Source: an uncultured Eubacterium sp. (lineage in GTDB: Bacteria > Bacillota_A > Clostridia > Lachnospirales > Lachnospiraceae). Taken from it: a stretch of DNA of 5,324 nucleotides. The DNA lies in the NCBI GenBank assembly GCA_947653505.1, contig CANTHI010000292.1, forward strand, positions 1-5,324. Reading direction: 5' to 3'. Under the pieces are notes generated by a model that had not been told where the DNA came from, did no database searches, and worked only from the letters and a program-made list of their open reading frames with translations. Both the position numbers and the translations under genes were made by a program. Shown piece after piece: positions 1 through 5,262 of this stretch (positions are counted from its first letter, which is position 1; the number at the start of each line of letters is the position of its first letter).

Positions 1-3
1 TCT

Positions 4-429
4 CTATTTCACTGCGGCAGGTACTCTTCGTATCCACCCTCTGGCTCCTCCGGACGGCTGATGGATCATAATCTCCGCATTCGGGAGCGCCATACGCTTT
101 CCCTTTTTACCTCCTGCCAGCAAAAATGCACCCATACTTGCCGCCAGTCCGATACAGATCGTAGATACGTCACATTTGATATACTGCATCGTATCATAAA
201 TCGCCAGCCCTGCAGTAACACTGCCTCCCGGGGAATTAATATACAGATGGATATCCTTTCCCGGATCCTCAGATTCCAAAAACAGCAGCTGCGCAACCGT
301 AAGGCTTGCAGATACATCTGTCACCTCTTCCCCGAGGAAAATAATCCTGTCCTTTAACAGACGGGAATAGATATCATAGCTGCGTTCGCCACGGCTTGTC
401 TGCTCAATGACATAAGGTACCAGACTCAT
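4..429 (-). CDS. clpP: ATP-dependent Clp protease proteolytic subunit, truncated/chimeric 3' end
   Basis: ClpP is the serine peptidase that forms a double-heptamer barrel and degrades unfolded proteins delivered by ClpX, ClpA or ClpC in the cytoplasm. Residues 1-129 are unmistakable ClpP: an N-terminus beginning [10 protein letters not shown], the [16 protein letters not shown] oxyanion segment (64-79), the nucleophile Ser98 in AASMGAF, and His123 in MIHQPSGGA. After residue 129 the family pattern (GGA-Q-G-Q-A-T...) is lost. The frame runs 12 unrelated residues to a TAG stop, giving 141 residues where about 195 are usual. The catalytic Asp (around residue 172) and much of the handle and C-terminal region are therefore missing. 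The start is fixed by a GGAGGG site 6 nt upstream. The gene lies 20 nt after tig with no promoter between, so it is co-transcribed with it. Family identity is certain. Whether the truncation is natural or an assembly junction cannot be settled here; the product as written should be catalytically dead. Confidence 0.9.
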   Translation of the reverse strand: MSLVPYVIEQTSRGERSYDIYSRLLKDRIIFLGEEVTDVSASLTVAQLLFLESEDPGKDIHLYINSPGGSVTAGLAIYDTMQYIKCDVSTICIGLAASMGAFLLAGGKKGKRMALPNAEIMIHQPSGGARGWIRRVPAAVK

Positions 430-435
430 ACCAAT

Positions 436-442
436 CCCTCCA
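436..442 (-). promoter_or_regulatory. Ribosome binding site of clpP
   Basis: TGGAGGG on the minus strand ends 6 nt before the clpP ATG (429). It lies wholly within the 20-nt gap after the tig stop codon, so clpP has its own translation start within the tig transcript. Confidence 0.85.
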
Positions 443-449
443 CTTTTCT

Positions 450-1772
450 TTATGCTTCCTCACTGACCTCTTCTTTTTCTTCCGGCTCTGTTTCAACGGC
501 ATGTTCCATTATAATCTCCACTGCCTTTTCAATAGAAAGATTCCGCTCGATATTTTCCTTATCCTCGTCACTTAAAAATTCTTTCATTTTCTCGCCAGCC
601 ATACCATATACCGATGCCATTTTCTCTACCTGGGCATTGATTTCTTCTTCGGTCACTGTGATATTTTCCACTTCTGCAATTTTTTCCAGTACCAGACTGC
701 TCTGGATCCGCTGGATCGCTTCCGGACGCACCTGCTCTTTCATGCGGTCAACATTCGAACCGGAAAACTGCATATACTGCTCCAGAGTCAGACCCTGCTG
801 GGAAATCCGGCCTTCAAATTCCTGAATCATATTTTCACACTGCATGTCGATCATCGGTTCCGGAATATCCATCTGGGAAGCGTCGATGATTTTCTGGATC
901 GCCTCGTCTTCCTTTGCACCCTTTACAGTCTCTTCCTTGCGTTTTAACAGTTTGCCACGTACATCTTCCTTATATTCATCCAGTGTTTCAAATTCAGAAA
1001 TATCCGAAATAAATTCATCATTTAATTCCGGTACTTCCTTTGCCCTGATCGTATGAATCTTCACCCGGAATACCGCAGGCTTGCCAGCCAGCTCCTGTGC
1101 GTGATACTGCTCCGGGAACGTCACATTTACCTGCACCTCATCTCCGGCATTTTTCCCGATCAGCTGATCTTCAAAATTATCGATAAAAGAGTGGGAGCCG
1201 ATTTCCAGTGAATGGTTTTCACCCTTGCCGCCGTCGAACGGCACACCGTCTACAAAGCCTTCAAAATCAATGATAACCGTATCACCATCTTCTACTGCAC
1301 GGTCAGACACTTCTATAGTACGCGCATGCATATTTCTCGTATTTTCCAGCTCCGCATCCACTTCCTCATCCGTAATGGAAGCTTCCGCCTTTGTCACCGT
1401 AACCCCTTTATATTCTCCCAGTACAACGTCTGGTCTGACTGCAACCTCAGCGGTAAATACAAATTCTTTGCCTTTTTCAATCTGTGTCACTTCAATATCC
1501 GGACGGGATACAATCTCCAGCCCGCTTTCATCCATAGCCTGCGGATATTCCTCATTGATCACAATATTTGCCGCGTCATCATAAAATACTTCCGGACCGT
1601 AAACCTTTTCAATCATCGCTCTCGGAACCTTTCCCTTACGAAAGCCCGGAATGTTGATCCTGCTCCTCTGCTTTTTATAAGCTTCCTGCATCGCCTTTTC
1701 AAACTTATCAGCGGAAACTGTAATGGTAAGCTTTGCCATATTTTTTTCTAAATTTTCCACCTGTACACTCAT
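450..1772 (-). CDS. tig: Trigger factor, ribosome-associated chaperone and prolyl isomerase
   Basis: Trigger factor binds near the ribosome exit tunnel and shields nascent chains; it also has peptidyl-prolyl isomerase activity. From the ATG at 1772 the protein has 440 residues, the usual length. The N-terminal ribosome-binding domain (about 1-115) carries the docking signature GFRKGKVP at 43-50. An FKBP-type isomerase domain follows (about 160-243: [16 protein letters not shown], then [16 protein letters not shown]). The rest is the helical C-terminal substrate-binding domain, ending in an acidic tail rich in Glu. The reading frame also allows a GTG start 12 codons upstream (1808), but AAGGAGG lies inside that stretch, 11 nt before the 1772 ATG, and [15 protein letters not shown] is the usual N-terminus. 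tig leads the operon with clpP 20 nt downstream, the common Clostridia order (normally continuing to clpX, which would be outside the window). Confidence 0.98.
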   Translation of the reverse strand: MSVQVENLEKNMAKLTITVSADKFEKAMQEAYKKQRSRINIPGFRKGKVPRAMIEKVYGPEVFYDDAANIVINEEYPQAMDESGLEIVSRPDIEVTQIEKGKEFVFTAEVAVRPDVVLGEYKGVTVTKAEASITDEEVDAELENTRNMHARTIEVSDRAVEDGDTVIIDFEGFVDGVPFDGGKGENHSLEIGSHSFIDNFEDQLIGKNAGDEVQVNVTFPEQYHAQELAGKPAVFRVKIHTIRAKEVPELNDEFISDISEFETLDEYKEDVRGKLLKRKEETVKGAKEDEAIQKIIDASQMDIPEPMIDMQCENMIQEFEGRISQQGLTLEQYMQFSGSNVDRMKEQVRPEAIQRIQSSLVLEKIAEVENITVTEEEINAQVEKMASVYGMAGEKMKEFLSDEDKENIERNLSIEKAVEIIMEHAVETEPEEKEEVSEEA

Positions 1773-1783
1773 TCTTTTTATTT

Positions 1784-1790
1784 CCTCCTT
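1784..1790 (-). promoter_or_regulatory. Ribosome binding site deciding the tig start
   Basis: A perfect AAGGAGG on the minus strand, 11 nt before the ATG at 1772. It selects this ATG over the in-frame GTG at 1808, which would place the site inside the coding sequence. Confidence 0.9.
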
Positions 1791-1860
1791 AAAGCTTGTA
1801 AGAAACACGTATGATCTGGTTTCTCCAGCTGTTATTCCAGCTATTTACAGTCATTTATAG

Positions 1861-1889
1861 ATTATAACACAGTGCTTTTTAAATTACCA
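1861..1889 (-). promoter_or_regulatory. Vegetative-type promoter of the tig-clpP operon
   Basis: On the minus strand a perfect -10 box TATAAT (1866-1861) is preceded by TGT, giving the extended -10 form TGTTATAAT. A weak -35 box TGGTAA (1889-1884) lies at the ideal 17-bp spacing. Transcription would begin near 1854, leaving a leader of about 80 nt before tig. The leader has small dyads (AGCTG/CAGCT and CTGG/CCAG) but no recognisable riboswitch. The same TGGTAA, 17 bp, TATA arrangement with an identical CTGTGTTATA core occurs before the hydrolase gene at 3215-3243. No CtsR- or HrcA-type operator is visible. Confidence 0.75.
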
Positions 1890-1891
1890 GC

Positions 1892-1908
1892 ATTTTTTCG
1901 GAAAAAAT
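1892..1908. promoter_or_regulatory. A/T-rich perfect dyad upstream of the tig -35 box
   Basis: ATTTTTTC-G-GAAAAAAT is a perfect 17-bp palindrome starting 3 bp upstream of the tig -35 box. Its position suggests an UP-like element or an operator that supports the weak -35. It could also be a chance A/T dyad. The match is seen directly; the function is inference. Confidence 0.3.
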
Positions 1909-1964
1909 TAAATGTGAGGATTTTCAATGATAGCGGTTCCATCTGGTATTACATTTTGGATATG

Positions 1965-2063
1965 CGGACGCTGAATGAGGGGGCCGGCTCCCATAAGCGC
2001 GAACTTAAGCGGAAATGCAACAATTTACATAAAAATGTTATCTTTTGGCTACGTGGACGCTGG
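1965..2063 (+). repeat. Outer inverted repeat unit, left copy (99 bp)
   Basis: This unit starts with CGGACGCTG and ends with GGACGCTGG. It pairs as an inverted copy with 2702-2800, which is also 99 bp. The longest exact shared blocks are 17 bp (CAACAATTTACATAAAA, 2018-2034 here) and 12 bp (GCGCGAACTTAA, 1997-2008). The rest aligns with scattered substitutions, mostly transitions, and one or two single-base gaps. Similarity continues weakly rightward to about 2116 through TTTGCCC and GAATGCAG-AA blocks. No transposase and no clear target-site duplication are seen. Confidence 0.85.
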
Positions 2064-2156
2064 GAGAGAAAATTTGCCCCGTCTGCTGTGACCGCTCCGG
2101 AATGCAGGAAGCCCTAACCCGGATGAACCAGAACAGTACGTGCCGGCTTCCCGGAC

Positions 2157-2225
2157 GCTGGATGAAGGAACCGGCCCTGTTTCATTGTTCCGGTTTCCAG
2201 AATGTAAGAAACTCTAAGCATTCTG
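2157..2225 (+). repeat. Inner inverted repeat, left arm of the long hairpin
   Basis: The first 32 bases (2157-2188) are an exact reverse complement of 2363-2394. After a short diverged patch, 2199-2225 pairs with 2327-2353 with three mismatches in 27. A transcript would fold into a stem of roughly 60 pairs. The arm begins with GCTGGATGAAGGAACCGGCC, which resembles the start of the outer unit at 1970-1989, so inner and outer repeats seem to share ancestry. Confidence 0.9.
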
Positions 2226-2251
2226 CATTCACTCTGTGGTAGCGGACGGGC

Positions 2252-2300
2252 GCGACACCTGGTTCGCTTCTGGCGTACCGCCAGCAGCTAAAGGTGCCGC
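2252..2300 (+). repeat. Stem-loops in the apical loop of the long hairpin
   Basis: Within the 101-nt loop, CTGGCG (2270-2275) and CGCCAG (2279-2284) form a perfect 6-bp stem around TAC. It is enclosed by CACCT (2256-2260) pairing with AGGTG (2292-2296), extended past one mismatch by GCG (2252-2254) with CGC (2298-2300). A G+C-rich stretch with two CTTCG blocks follows at 2300-2312. The pairings are directly visible; whether the region is transcribed is unknown. Confidence 0.6.
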
Positions 2301-2326
2301 TTCGGCTTCGCCGCCTGTGTATCGGA

Positions 2327-2394
2327 CAGAATACTAAGAGTTTCTAACATTCTTCCAAAGTCACAATGAAACAGGGCCGGTTCCTTCATCCAGC
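2327..2394 (-). repeat. Inner inverted repeat, right arm of the long hairpin
   Basis: Reverse complement of 2157-2225: 32 exact bases at 2363-2394, then a diverged patch at 2354-2362, then 24 of 27 matching at 2327-2353. Similarity stops at the outer edge: the left copy is preceded by CGGAC, which is absent next to this copy. Confidence 0.9.
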
Positions 2395-2701
2395 TGATTT
2401 TCTAAGGCGCTACATATAACTGCTGGCGGTTGTTTTGAATATCCGGTAAATCTGTATCAATTTGTACGTTTGTGCGGCCTGCCATCCCTCATGCTTTTGA
2501 GACAGACTATGTAAATAAAAAAGTGTACGTAAAGCCCGGAAAGGTCAGGCAGCTATCTGCATCCGGCATCTGGGAATGCAGAAAAAATTTTGCCATTTTG
2601 CGCAAGAAAATGTTCATAAGTGCATAAGTATTCTGCATTCTGGAATAGCATGCCACGTTTTATTGGGCAAAGTCTCCTGCAGACAGATCACCGCCTCCCA
2701 T

Positions 2702-2800
2702 CCGGCGTCCGGTTAGCCAATACGCAACACTTTTATGTAAATTGTTGTATTTCCATTTAAGTTCGCGCCTACGGAGCCGATTCCCTTACCCAGCGTCCGG
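2702..2800 (-). repeat. Outer inverted repeat unit, right copy (99 bp)
   Basis: Inverted partner of 1965-2063. Read on the minus strand it starts CCGGACGCTGG (2800) and ends CCGGACGCCGG (2702), with the shared 17-bp block at 2731-2747. It ends 18 bp before the A-run of the terminator at 2819. The differences between the copies are spread evenly, so this is not a recent duplication. Confidence 0.85.
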
Positions 2801-2818
2801 AAGTCCACCCGCATCCAC

Positions 2819-2853
2819 AAAAAAGATGCCAGAAATATCCTGGCATCTTTTTT
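2819..2853. terminator. Bidirectional intrinsic terminator after the spore protein gene
   Basis: An 8-bp stem GATGCCAG/CTGGCATC (2825-2832 with 2840-2847) around a 7-nt loop is flanked by six A on the left and six T on the right, so it works in both directions. On the minus strand it lies 54 nt past the spore protein stop codon and insulates that gene from the repeat region. On the plus strand it would end any transcript leaving the repeat region. Confidence 0.92.
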
Positions 2854-2907
2854 CCATGCAGCCACCCTGTGCTGCAAACTCACCTATTCAAAACCATCTT
2901 TCAGATC

Positions 2908-3117
2908 TTACTGCTTCATCTGCTCTTCCTGTCTCATAATCATCTTCTTTACCATCTCACCGCCGATGGATCCTGCTTCACGGGATGTCAGATCTCCGTT
3001 GTAGCCTTCCTTTAAATTAACACCTAACTCAGAAGCTACTTCTTCTTTAAACTGTTTCATTGCTTCTCTTGCTTCCGGTACTGCCATACCTGAATTGGAA
3101 TTTTTTGAACTAGACAT
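2908..3117 (-). CDS. Alpha/beta-type small acid-soluble spore protein
   Basis: These proteins coat spore DNA, shift it toward an A-like form and protect it from UV and hydrolysis; at germination the GPR protease degrades them for amino acids. The product is 69 residues, typical of the family. It shows KEEVASELGV at 24-33, with the expected GPR cut between Glu26 and Val27, and the DNA-binding signature GDLTSREAGSIGGEMVKKMI at 41-60. The N-terminus is Ser/Asn-rich and the C-terminus Gln/Met-rich, as is usual. The start is set by GGAGGT 8 nt before the ATG. The gene is single, with its own sigma-G-like promoter (3185-3213) and terminator (2819-2853). Family assignment is secure. The paralogue letter cannot be told, so no symbol is given. 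Confidence 0.96.
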   Translation of the reverse strand: MSSSKNSNSGMAVPEAREAMKQFKEEVASELGVNLKEGYNGDLTSREAGSIGGEMVKKMIMRQEEQMKQ

Positions 3118-3125
3118 GTGTTTCT

Positions 3126-3131
3126 ACCTCC
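3126..3131 (-). promoter_or_regulatory. Ribosome binding site of the spore protein gene
   Basis: GGAGGT on the minus strand, 8 nt before the ATG at 3117. It is strong, as expected for an abundant forespore protein. Confidence 0.85.
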
Positions 3132-3184
3132 ATCTGTTTGTCTATATATTAAATAACAGAAATGTTCTTTCCGCTATCTGATGT

Positions 3185-3213
3185 TAGTATGGAAGAATTG
3201 TATAGATTTATGA
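3185..3213 (-). promoter_or_regulatory. Sigma-G-like forespore promoter of the spore protein gene
   Basis: On the minus strand, TCATA (3213-3209) and CATACTA (3191-3185) are separated by 17 bp. The -10 fits the sigma-G pattern CATNNTA fully. The -35 fits GHATR at four of five positions. The start point would be near 3178, about 60 nt before the coding sequence. The consensus is known from Bacillus; its use here is inferred from fit and from the spore role of the gene. Confidence 0.6.
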
Positions 3214-3214
3214 A

Positions 3215-3243
3215 TGGTAAGTTCTGACATTCTGTGTTATACT
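3215..3243 (+). promoter_or_regulatory. Extended -10 promoter of the secreted hydrolase gene
   Basis: TGGTAA (3215-3220), a 17-bp spacer and TATACT (3238-3243), preceded by TGT to give an extended -10. The predicted start near 3250 leaves a leader of only about 15 nt, mostly the ribosome binding site. That rules out the in-frame ATG at 3251 as the translation start. The promoter lies back to back with the sigma-G-like promoter, 1 bp apart. Confidence 0.7.
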
Positions 3244-3252
3244 TTTTTTCAT

Positions 3253-3258
3253 GGAGGT
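3253..3258 (+). promoter_or_regulatory. Ribosome binding site deciding the hydrolase start
   Basis: GGAGGT ends 7 nt before the ATG at 3266. It overlaps the alternative ATG at 3251, so 3266 is the start. Confidence 0.88.
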
Positions 3259-3265
3259 AATTATT

Positions 3266-4513
3266 ATGAAAACTAACAAGAAAAAAAGAATCTGTTCCAT
3301 TTTCATGCTGCTGTGTCTGCTTTTCCTGTCGGTTGCCGGCAGCCTGCAGACCATTTATGCAAAAAAAAGCACACAGCCAGCCGGCTATACTGCTTTTGGA
3401 GACAGCATTGCCGCCGGCTATAGTCTGGATGGCTATGCGCCGGACCAGACAAACGCTCCCGCAGACAGCTATCAGTCTCTGACTGCCGCATTTTTAAAAA
3501 CGCAGTCCCACAACTATGCCGTAACCGGCAATACAAGCGATGACTGTATCAGTCTGCTGCATTCCGGAAAGGCTGACAAAGATCTGGCTGATGCAGATAT
3601 CATCACACTTTCCATCGGCTCGAATGATCTGCTGCTACCATTTATCCAGATCGTTATGGACTATTTCACGTCTGGTGTACAGACACAGGACCCTGCAGTT
3701 ACCGATCCTGCTGCAGCTGACCCTGCTGTGATTGATCCTGCTATGATTGATCCTGCTATAATTGAAGAACAGATAAAAAACGGCTTTTCCATTCCGCCCT
3801 CAGCAATCGCAAAGCTGCCGGAATATCTGCAAAAATATGAAGGACTGTTAAACCAGCTGTCTGATCATGCCACGCTCCATGCACAGGCTGCTGCTTTTGC
3901 GGATAAGTTTGCGGCCATCTTATCCATTCTGCATGAAAAGGCGCCGGAAGCTGAAATTTATGTAACAAATATCTACAATCCTTTTGCATTTATCCCAAAA
4001 ATCGGAGAACTTGCAGATCTTTACATTCAGGAAATCAATCAGGCTTTTTCCGCAAACGCACCTGACTATACACTGATTGACGTATATACGCCATTTCACA
4101 GTCAGCAGCTGACAAATGTACAGATCGACCTGACCGGGAACAAAATCCGGTTAGACCCGCACCCTTCCCCGGAGGGCCATGCTGTTATCAGCAATCTGAT
4201 TACGAATGCGCTCAAAAAGGCCCACGCCCCAAAAGCCGCAGCAATACGCGCTTTATCATCCACCAGCAAAAAAAAGCTGACAGTAAACATAAAGCTGCCT
4301 GCTGATGCAGACGGATGCCGGATTTTTTATGCATCTTCAAAAAACGGAAACTATCAGGCACTTGGAAAGACTACTGCAAATACATTTCAGACCAATGTGA
4401 AAAAGCTGAAAAAAGGAAATACCTATTATATCAGAGTCCAAAGCTATCAGACCATTCACGGTGTGACTTATTATGGATCCGACAGCAGTGCGAAAAAAAT
4501 AAAAATCAGATAA
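3266..4513 (+). CDS. Secreted SGNH/GDSL-family hydrolase with C-terminal fibronectin-III-like domain
   Basis: Probable extracellular esterase, lipase or deacetylase of 415 residues; the substrate is unknown. A Sec signal peptide covers residues 1-32: a Lys-rich start, a Leu-rich core at 12-24, and likely cleavage after IYA. There is no lipobox Cys at the cleavage point. The SGNH domain spans about 40-322: block I FGDSIAAGYS with nucleophile Ser47, block II Gly88 in VTGNTSD, block III SIGSND with Asn120, and block V DPHPSPEGH with His299. The acidic residue is two places before the His (Asp297) rather than the classic three. Between blocks III and V lies a tandem repeat (142-166). Residues 325-415 resemble a fibronectin-III-like module: YASSKNGNY, then LKKGNTYYIRVQSY, ending in a basic KKIKIR strand. 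With no sortase or membrane anchor, the protein is released or held by the C-terminal module. It is monocistronic. Confidence 0.92.
   Translation: MKTNKKKRICSIFMLLCLLFLSVAGSLQTIYAKKSTQPAGYTAFGDSIAAGYSLDGYAPDQTNAPADSYQSLTAAFLKTQSHNYAVTGNTSDDCISLLHSGKADKDLADADIITLSIGSNDLLLPFIQIVMDYFTSGVQTQDPAVTDPAAADPAVIDPAMIDPAIIEEQIKNGFSIPPSAIAKLPEYLQKYEGLLNQLSDHATLHAQAAAFADKFAAILSILHEKAPEAEIYVTNIYNPFAFIPKIGELADLYIQEINQAFSANAPDYTLIDVYTPFHSQQLTNVQIDLTGNKIRLDPHPSPEGHAVISNLITNALKKAHAPKAAAIRALSSTSKKKLTVNIKLPADADGCRIFYASSKNGNYQALGKTTANTFQTNVKKLKKGNTYYIRVQSYQTIHGVTYYGSDSSAKKIKIR
3689..3763 (+). repeat. Five tandem 15-bp repeats encoding DPAxx units
   Basis: Five in-frame copies of a 15-bp unit encode DPAVT, DPAAA, DPAVI, DPAMI and DPAII (residues 142-166 of the hydrolase). 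The last three units are nearly identical in DNA (GATCCTGCT followed by two variable codons), which suggests recent slippage. The repeat sits in a loop between catalytic blocks. Copy number may vary between strains without shifting the frame. Confidence 0.9.
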
Positions 4514-4612
4514 ATCTGATGTATTCCGGTAACATTACCTGCCTGCAACGGATCATGCTGATATGGCCAGATCTGATGACCGGCCTGTAACTGGTGAGAT
4601 TCCTTCAAAGCA

Positions 4613-4650
4613 AAAAGCAGCGTAACCGCCTTGTCTGTTGCGCTGCTTTT
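4613..4650. terminator. Bidirectional terminator between convergent genes
   Basis: AAAAGCAGCG (4613-4622) pairs with CGCTGCTTTT (4641-4650). An inner AAC/GTT pairing tightens the loop. T-runs follow in both directions: TTTT then TTTTT after an interruption on plus, and TTTTTGCTTT on minus. It lies 100 nt past the hydrolase stop and 9 nt past the DJ-1-family stop, so it serves both convergent genes. The rest of 4514-4612 shows only short dyads. Confidence 0.9.
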
Positions 4651-4659
4651 ATACTGTTT

Positions 4660-5262
4660 TTAATAGACAATTCCTTCTTTTACGTGTGCCACAACATCTG
4701 CATCCGCCAGTTTTTCAATGATTGCGAGAGAAAAATCAATGGATGTCCCCATTCCACGGCTCGTAATAATATTCCCATCCACCACTGCGTTTTCCTCAGA
4801 CAGAATCGCACCTGTCAGTTTTTCTTCCCATCCCGGATGGCATGTCGCCCGTTTTCCCTGCAAAATTCCATTTGCTCCCAGAACGCCCGGTGCGGCACAA
4901 ATTGCTGCAACCAGCTTTCCCTGTGCCGCAAACTTTTTGATTGTAGAAACCACTCCTTCATGTGCACCCAGATTCGCTGTTCCTACTGCGCCGCCCGGAA
5001 GCACCACTCCGTCAAAAGTATCGTCTGAAACTGCATCCGCATCTGTTTTGGACGGAGCAGACACCCCCTGCAGTCCATCCTTTAAAACCTCTTCAAATGT
5101 AGTATCTGCATAAAAAGTAATCTGATGGGAACCGTGAACCTCCCTGCTGCCTGTAACTGAAACACTGACCACGTCCAGCTTTGCACGGCGAAGCATGTCC
5201 ACTACCGTAAGTCCTTCAATTTCCTCACACCCATCCGCGAAAAATACTGCTATTCTGCCCAT
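4660..5262 (-). CDS. DJ-1/PfpI-family protein (class I glutamine amidotransferase-like fold)
   Basis: Cytoplasmic protein of the DJ-1/ThiJ/PfpI superfamily; members act in oxidative or carbonyl stress or as chaperones, and the exact activity here is unknown. From the ATG at 5262 it has 200 residues. Family landmarks are GRIAVFFADGCEEIEGLTVVD (2-22, conserved Glu16), VVLPGGAVGTANLGAHE (86-102), the nucleophile elbow AAICAAPGVL with Cys122, CHP with His142, and TSRGMGTSIDFSLAIIEKL (167-185). These match the DJ-1 Glu/Cys/His arrangement. About 20 residues (61-81, Asp/Ser/Ala-rich) are inserted before VVLPGG, where most relatives have a short link. The 5262 start is chosen because the family begins there, but its ribosome binding site is weak (GGCGG). 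An in-frame ATG at 5304 adds 14 residues, and the frame stays open to the window edge, so a longer form is possible. The gene ends 9 nt from the shared terminator. Confidence 0.9.
   Translation of the reverse strand: MGRIAVFFADGCEEIEGLTVVDMLRRAKLDVVSVSVTGSREVHGSHQITFYADTTFEEVLKDGLQGVSAPSKTDADAVSDDTFDGVVLPGGAVGTANLGAHEGVVSTIKKFAAQGKLVAAICAAPGVLGANGILQGKRATCHPGWEEKLTGAILSEENAVVDGNIITSRGMGTSIDFSLAIIEKLADADVVAHVKEGIVY

Larger units (their letters stand above)
1890..2818. other. Gene-free intergenic region built from nested inverted repeats
   Basis: About 930 bases between the tig promoter and the spore-protein terminator hold no credible gene. Open frames here are short, lack good ribosome binding sites and run through repeat arms. 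The region is highly structured: an outer pair of inverted 99-bp units, an inner pair of about 69-bp arms, and a looped centre with smaller stem-loops. Short motifs recur in both orientations: CGGACGCTG-like boxes at 1965, 2054, 2152, 2702 and 2791, and GAATGCAG at 2100, 2223, 2575 and 2633 (the second and fourth inverted). The stretch at 2395-2616 shows little beyond those boxes. It may be a pile-up of palindromic interspersed repeats, a degenerate non-coding mobile element, or the gene of a large structured RNA. Confidence 0.7.

Noticed and set aside
1212..1751. Plus-strand open frame of 179 codons opposite tig
   Set aside because: It is the antisense shadow of a clear trigger factor gene, and its composition shows no domain.
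1826..1842. AGCTG/CAGCT and CTGG/CCAG dyads in the tig leader as a possible riboswitch or attenuator
   Set aside because: The stems are only 4-5 bp, no T-run follows, and no known leader motif is visible.
1872..2242. Two overlapping plus-strand open frames of 81 and 65 codons in the repeat region
   Set aside because: They run through inverted repeat arms, have no convincing ribosome binding site, and their peptides show no family motif. The repeat structure explains the sequence better.
2500..2600. Possible plus-strand promoter around TTGAGA and TATGTAAAT near 2500-2520
   Set aside because: The boxes are only about 5 bp apart, far short of a usable spacer, and no gene follows.
1965..2800. 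The facing repeats as a CRISPR array or as an insertion sequence
   Set aside because: The repeats are inverted and diverged rather than regularly spaced direct repeats. There is no transposase and no clear target-site duplication.
2742..2939. Plus-strand 65-codon open frame
   Set aside because: It crosses the right repeat copy, the bidirectional terminator and the 3' end of the spore protein gene, and it has no ribosome binding site.
4505..4520. Perfect dyad ATCAGAT-AA-ATCTGAT overlapping the hydrolase stop codon
   Set aside because: It is too short and A/T-rich for a terminator, with no T-run after it. The real terminator is at 4613-4650, so this is probably chance.
4718..5113. Plus-strand 131-codon frame opposite the DJ-1-family gene, plus a 144-codon frame at 4594-5028
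   Set aside because: Both are antisense shadows of a gene with well-conserved motifs; the second even starts within the terminator hairpin.
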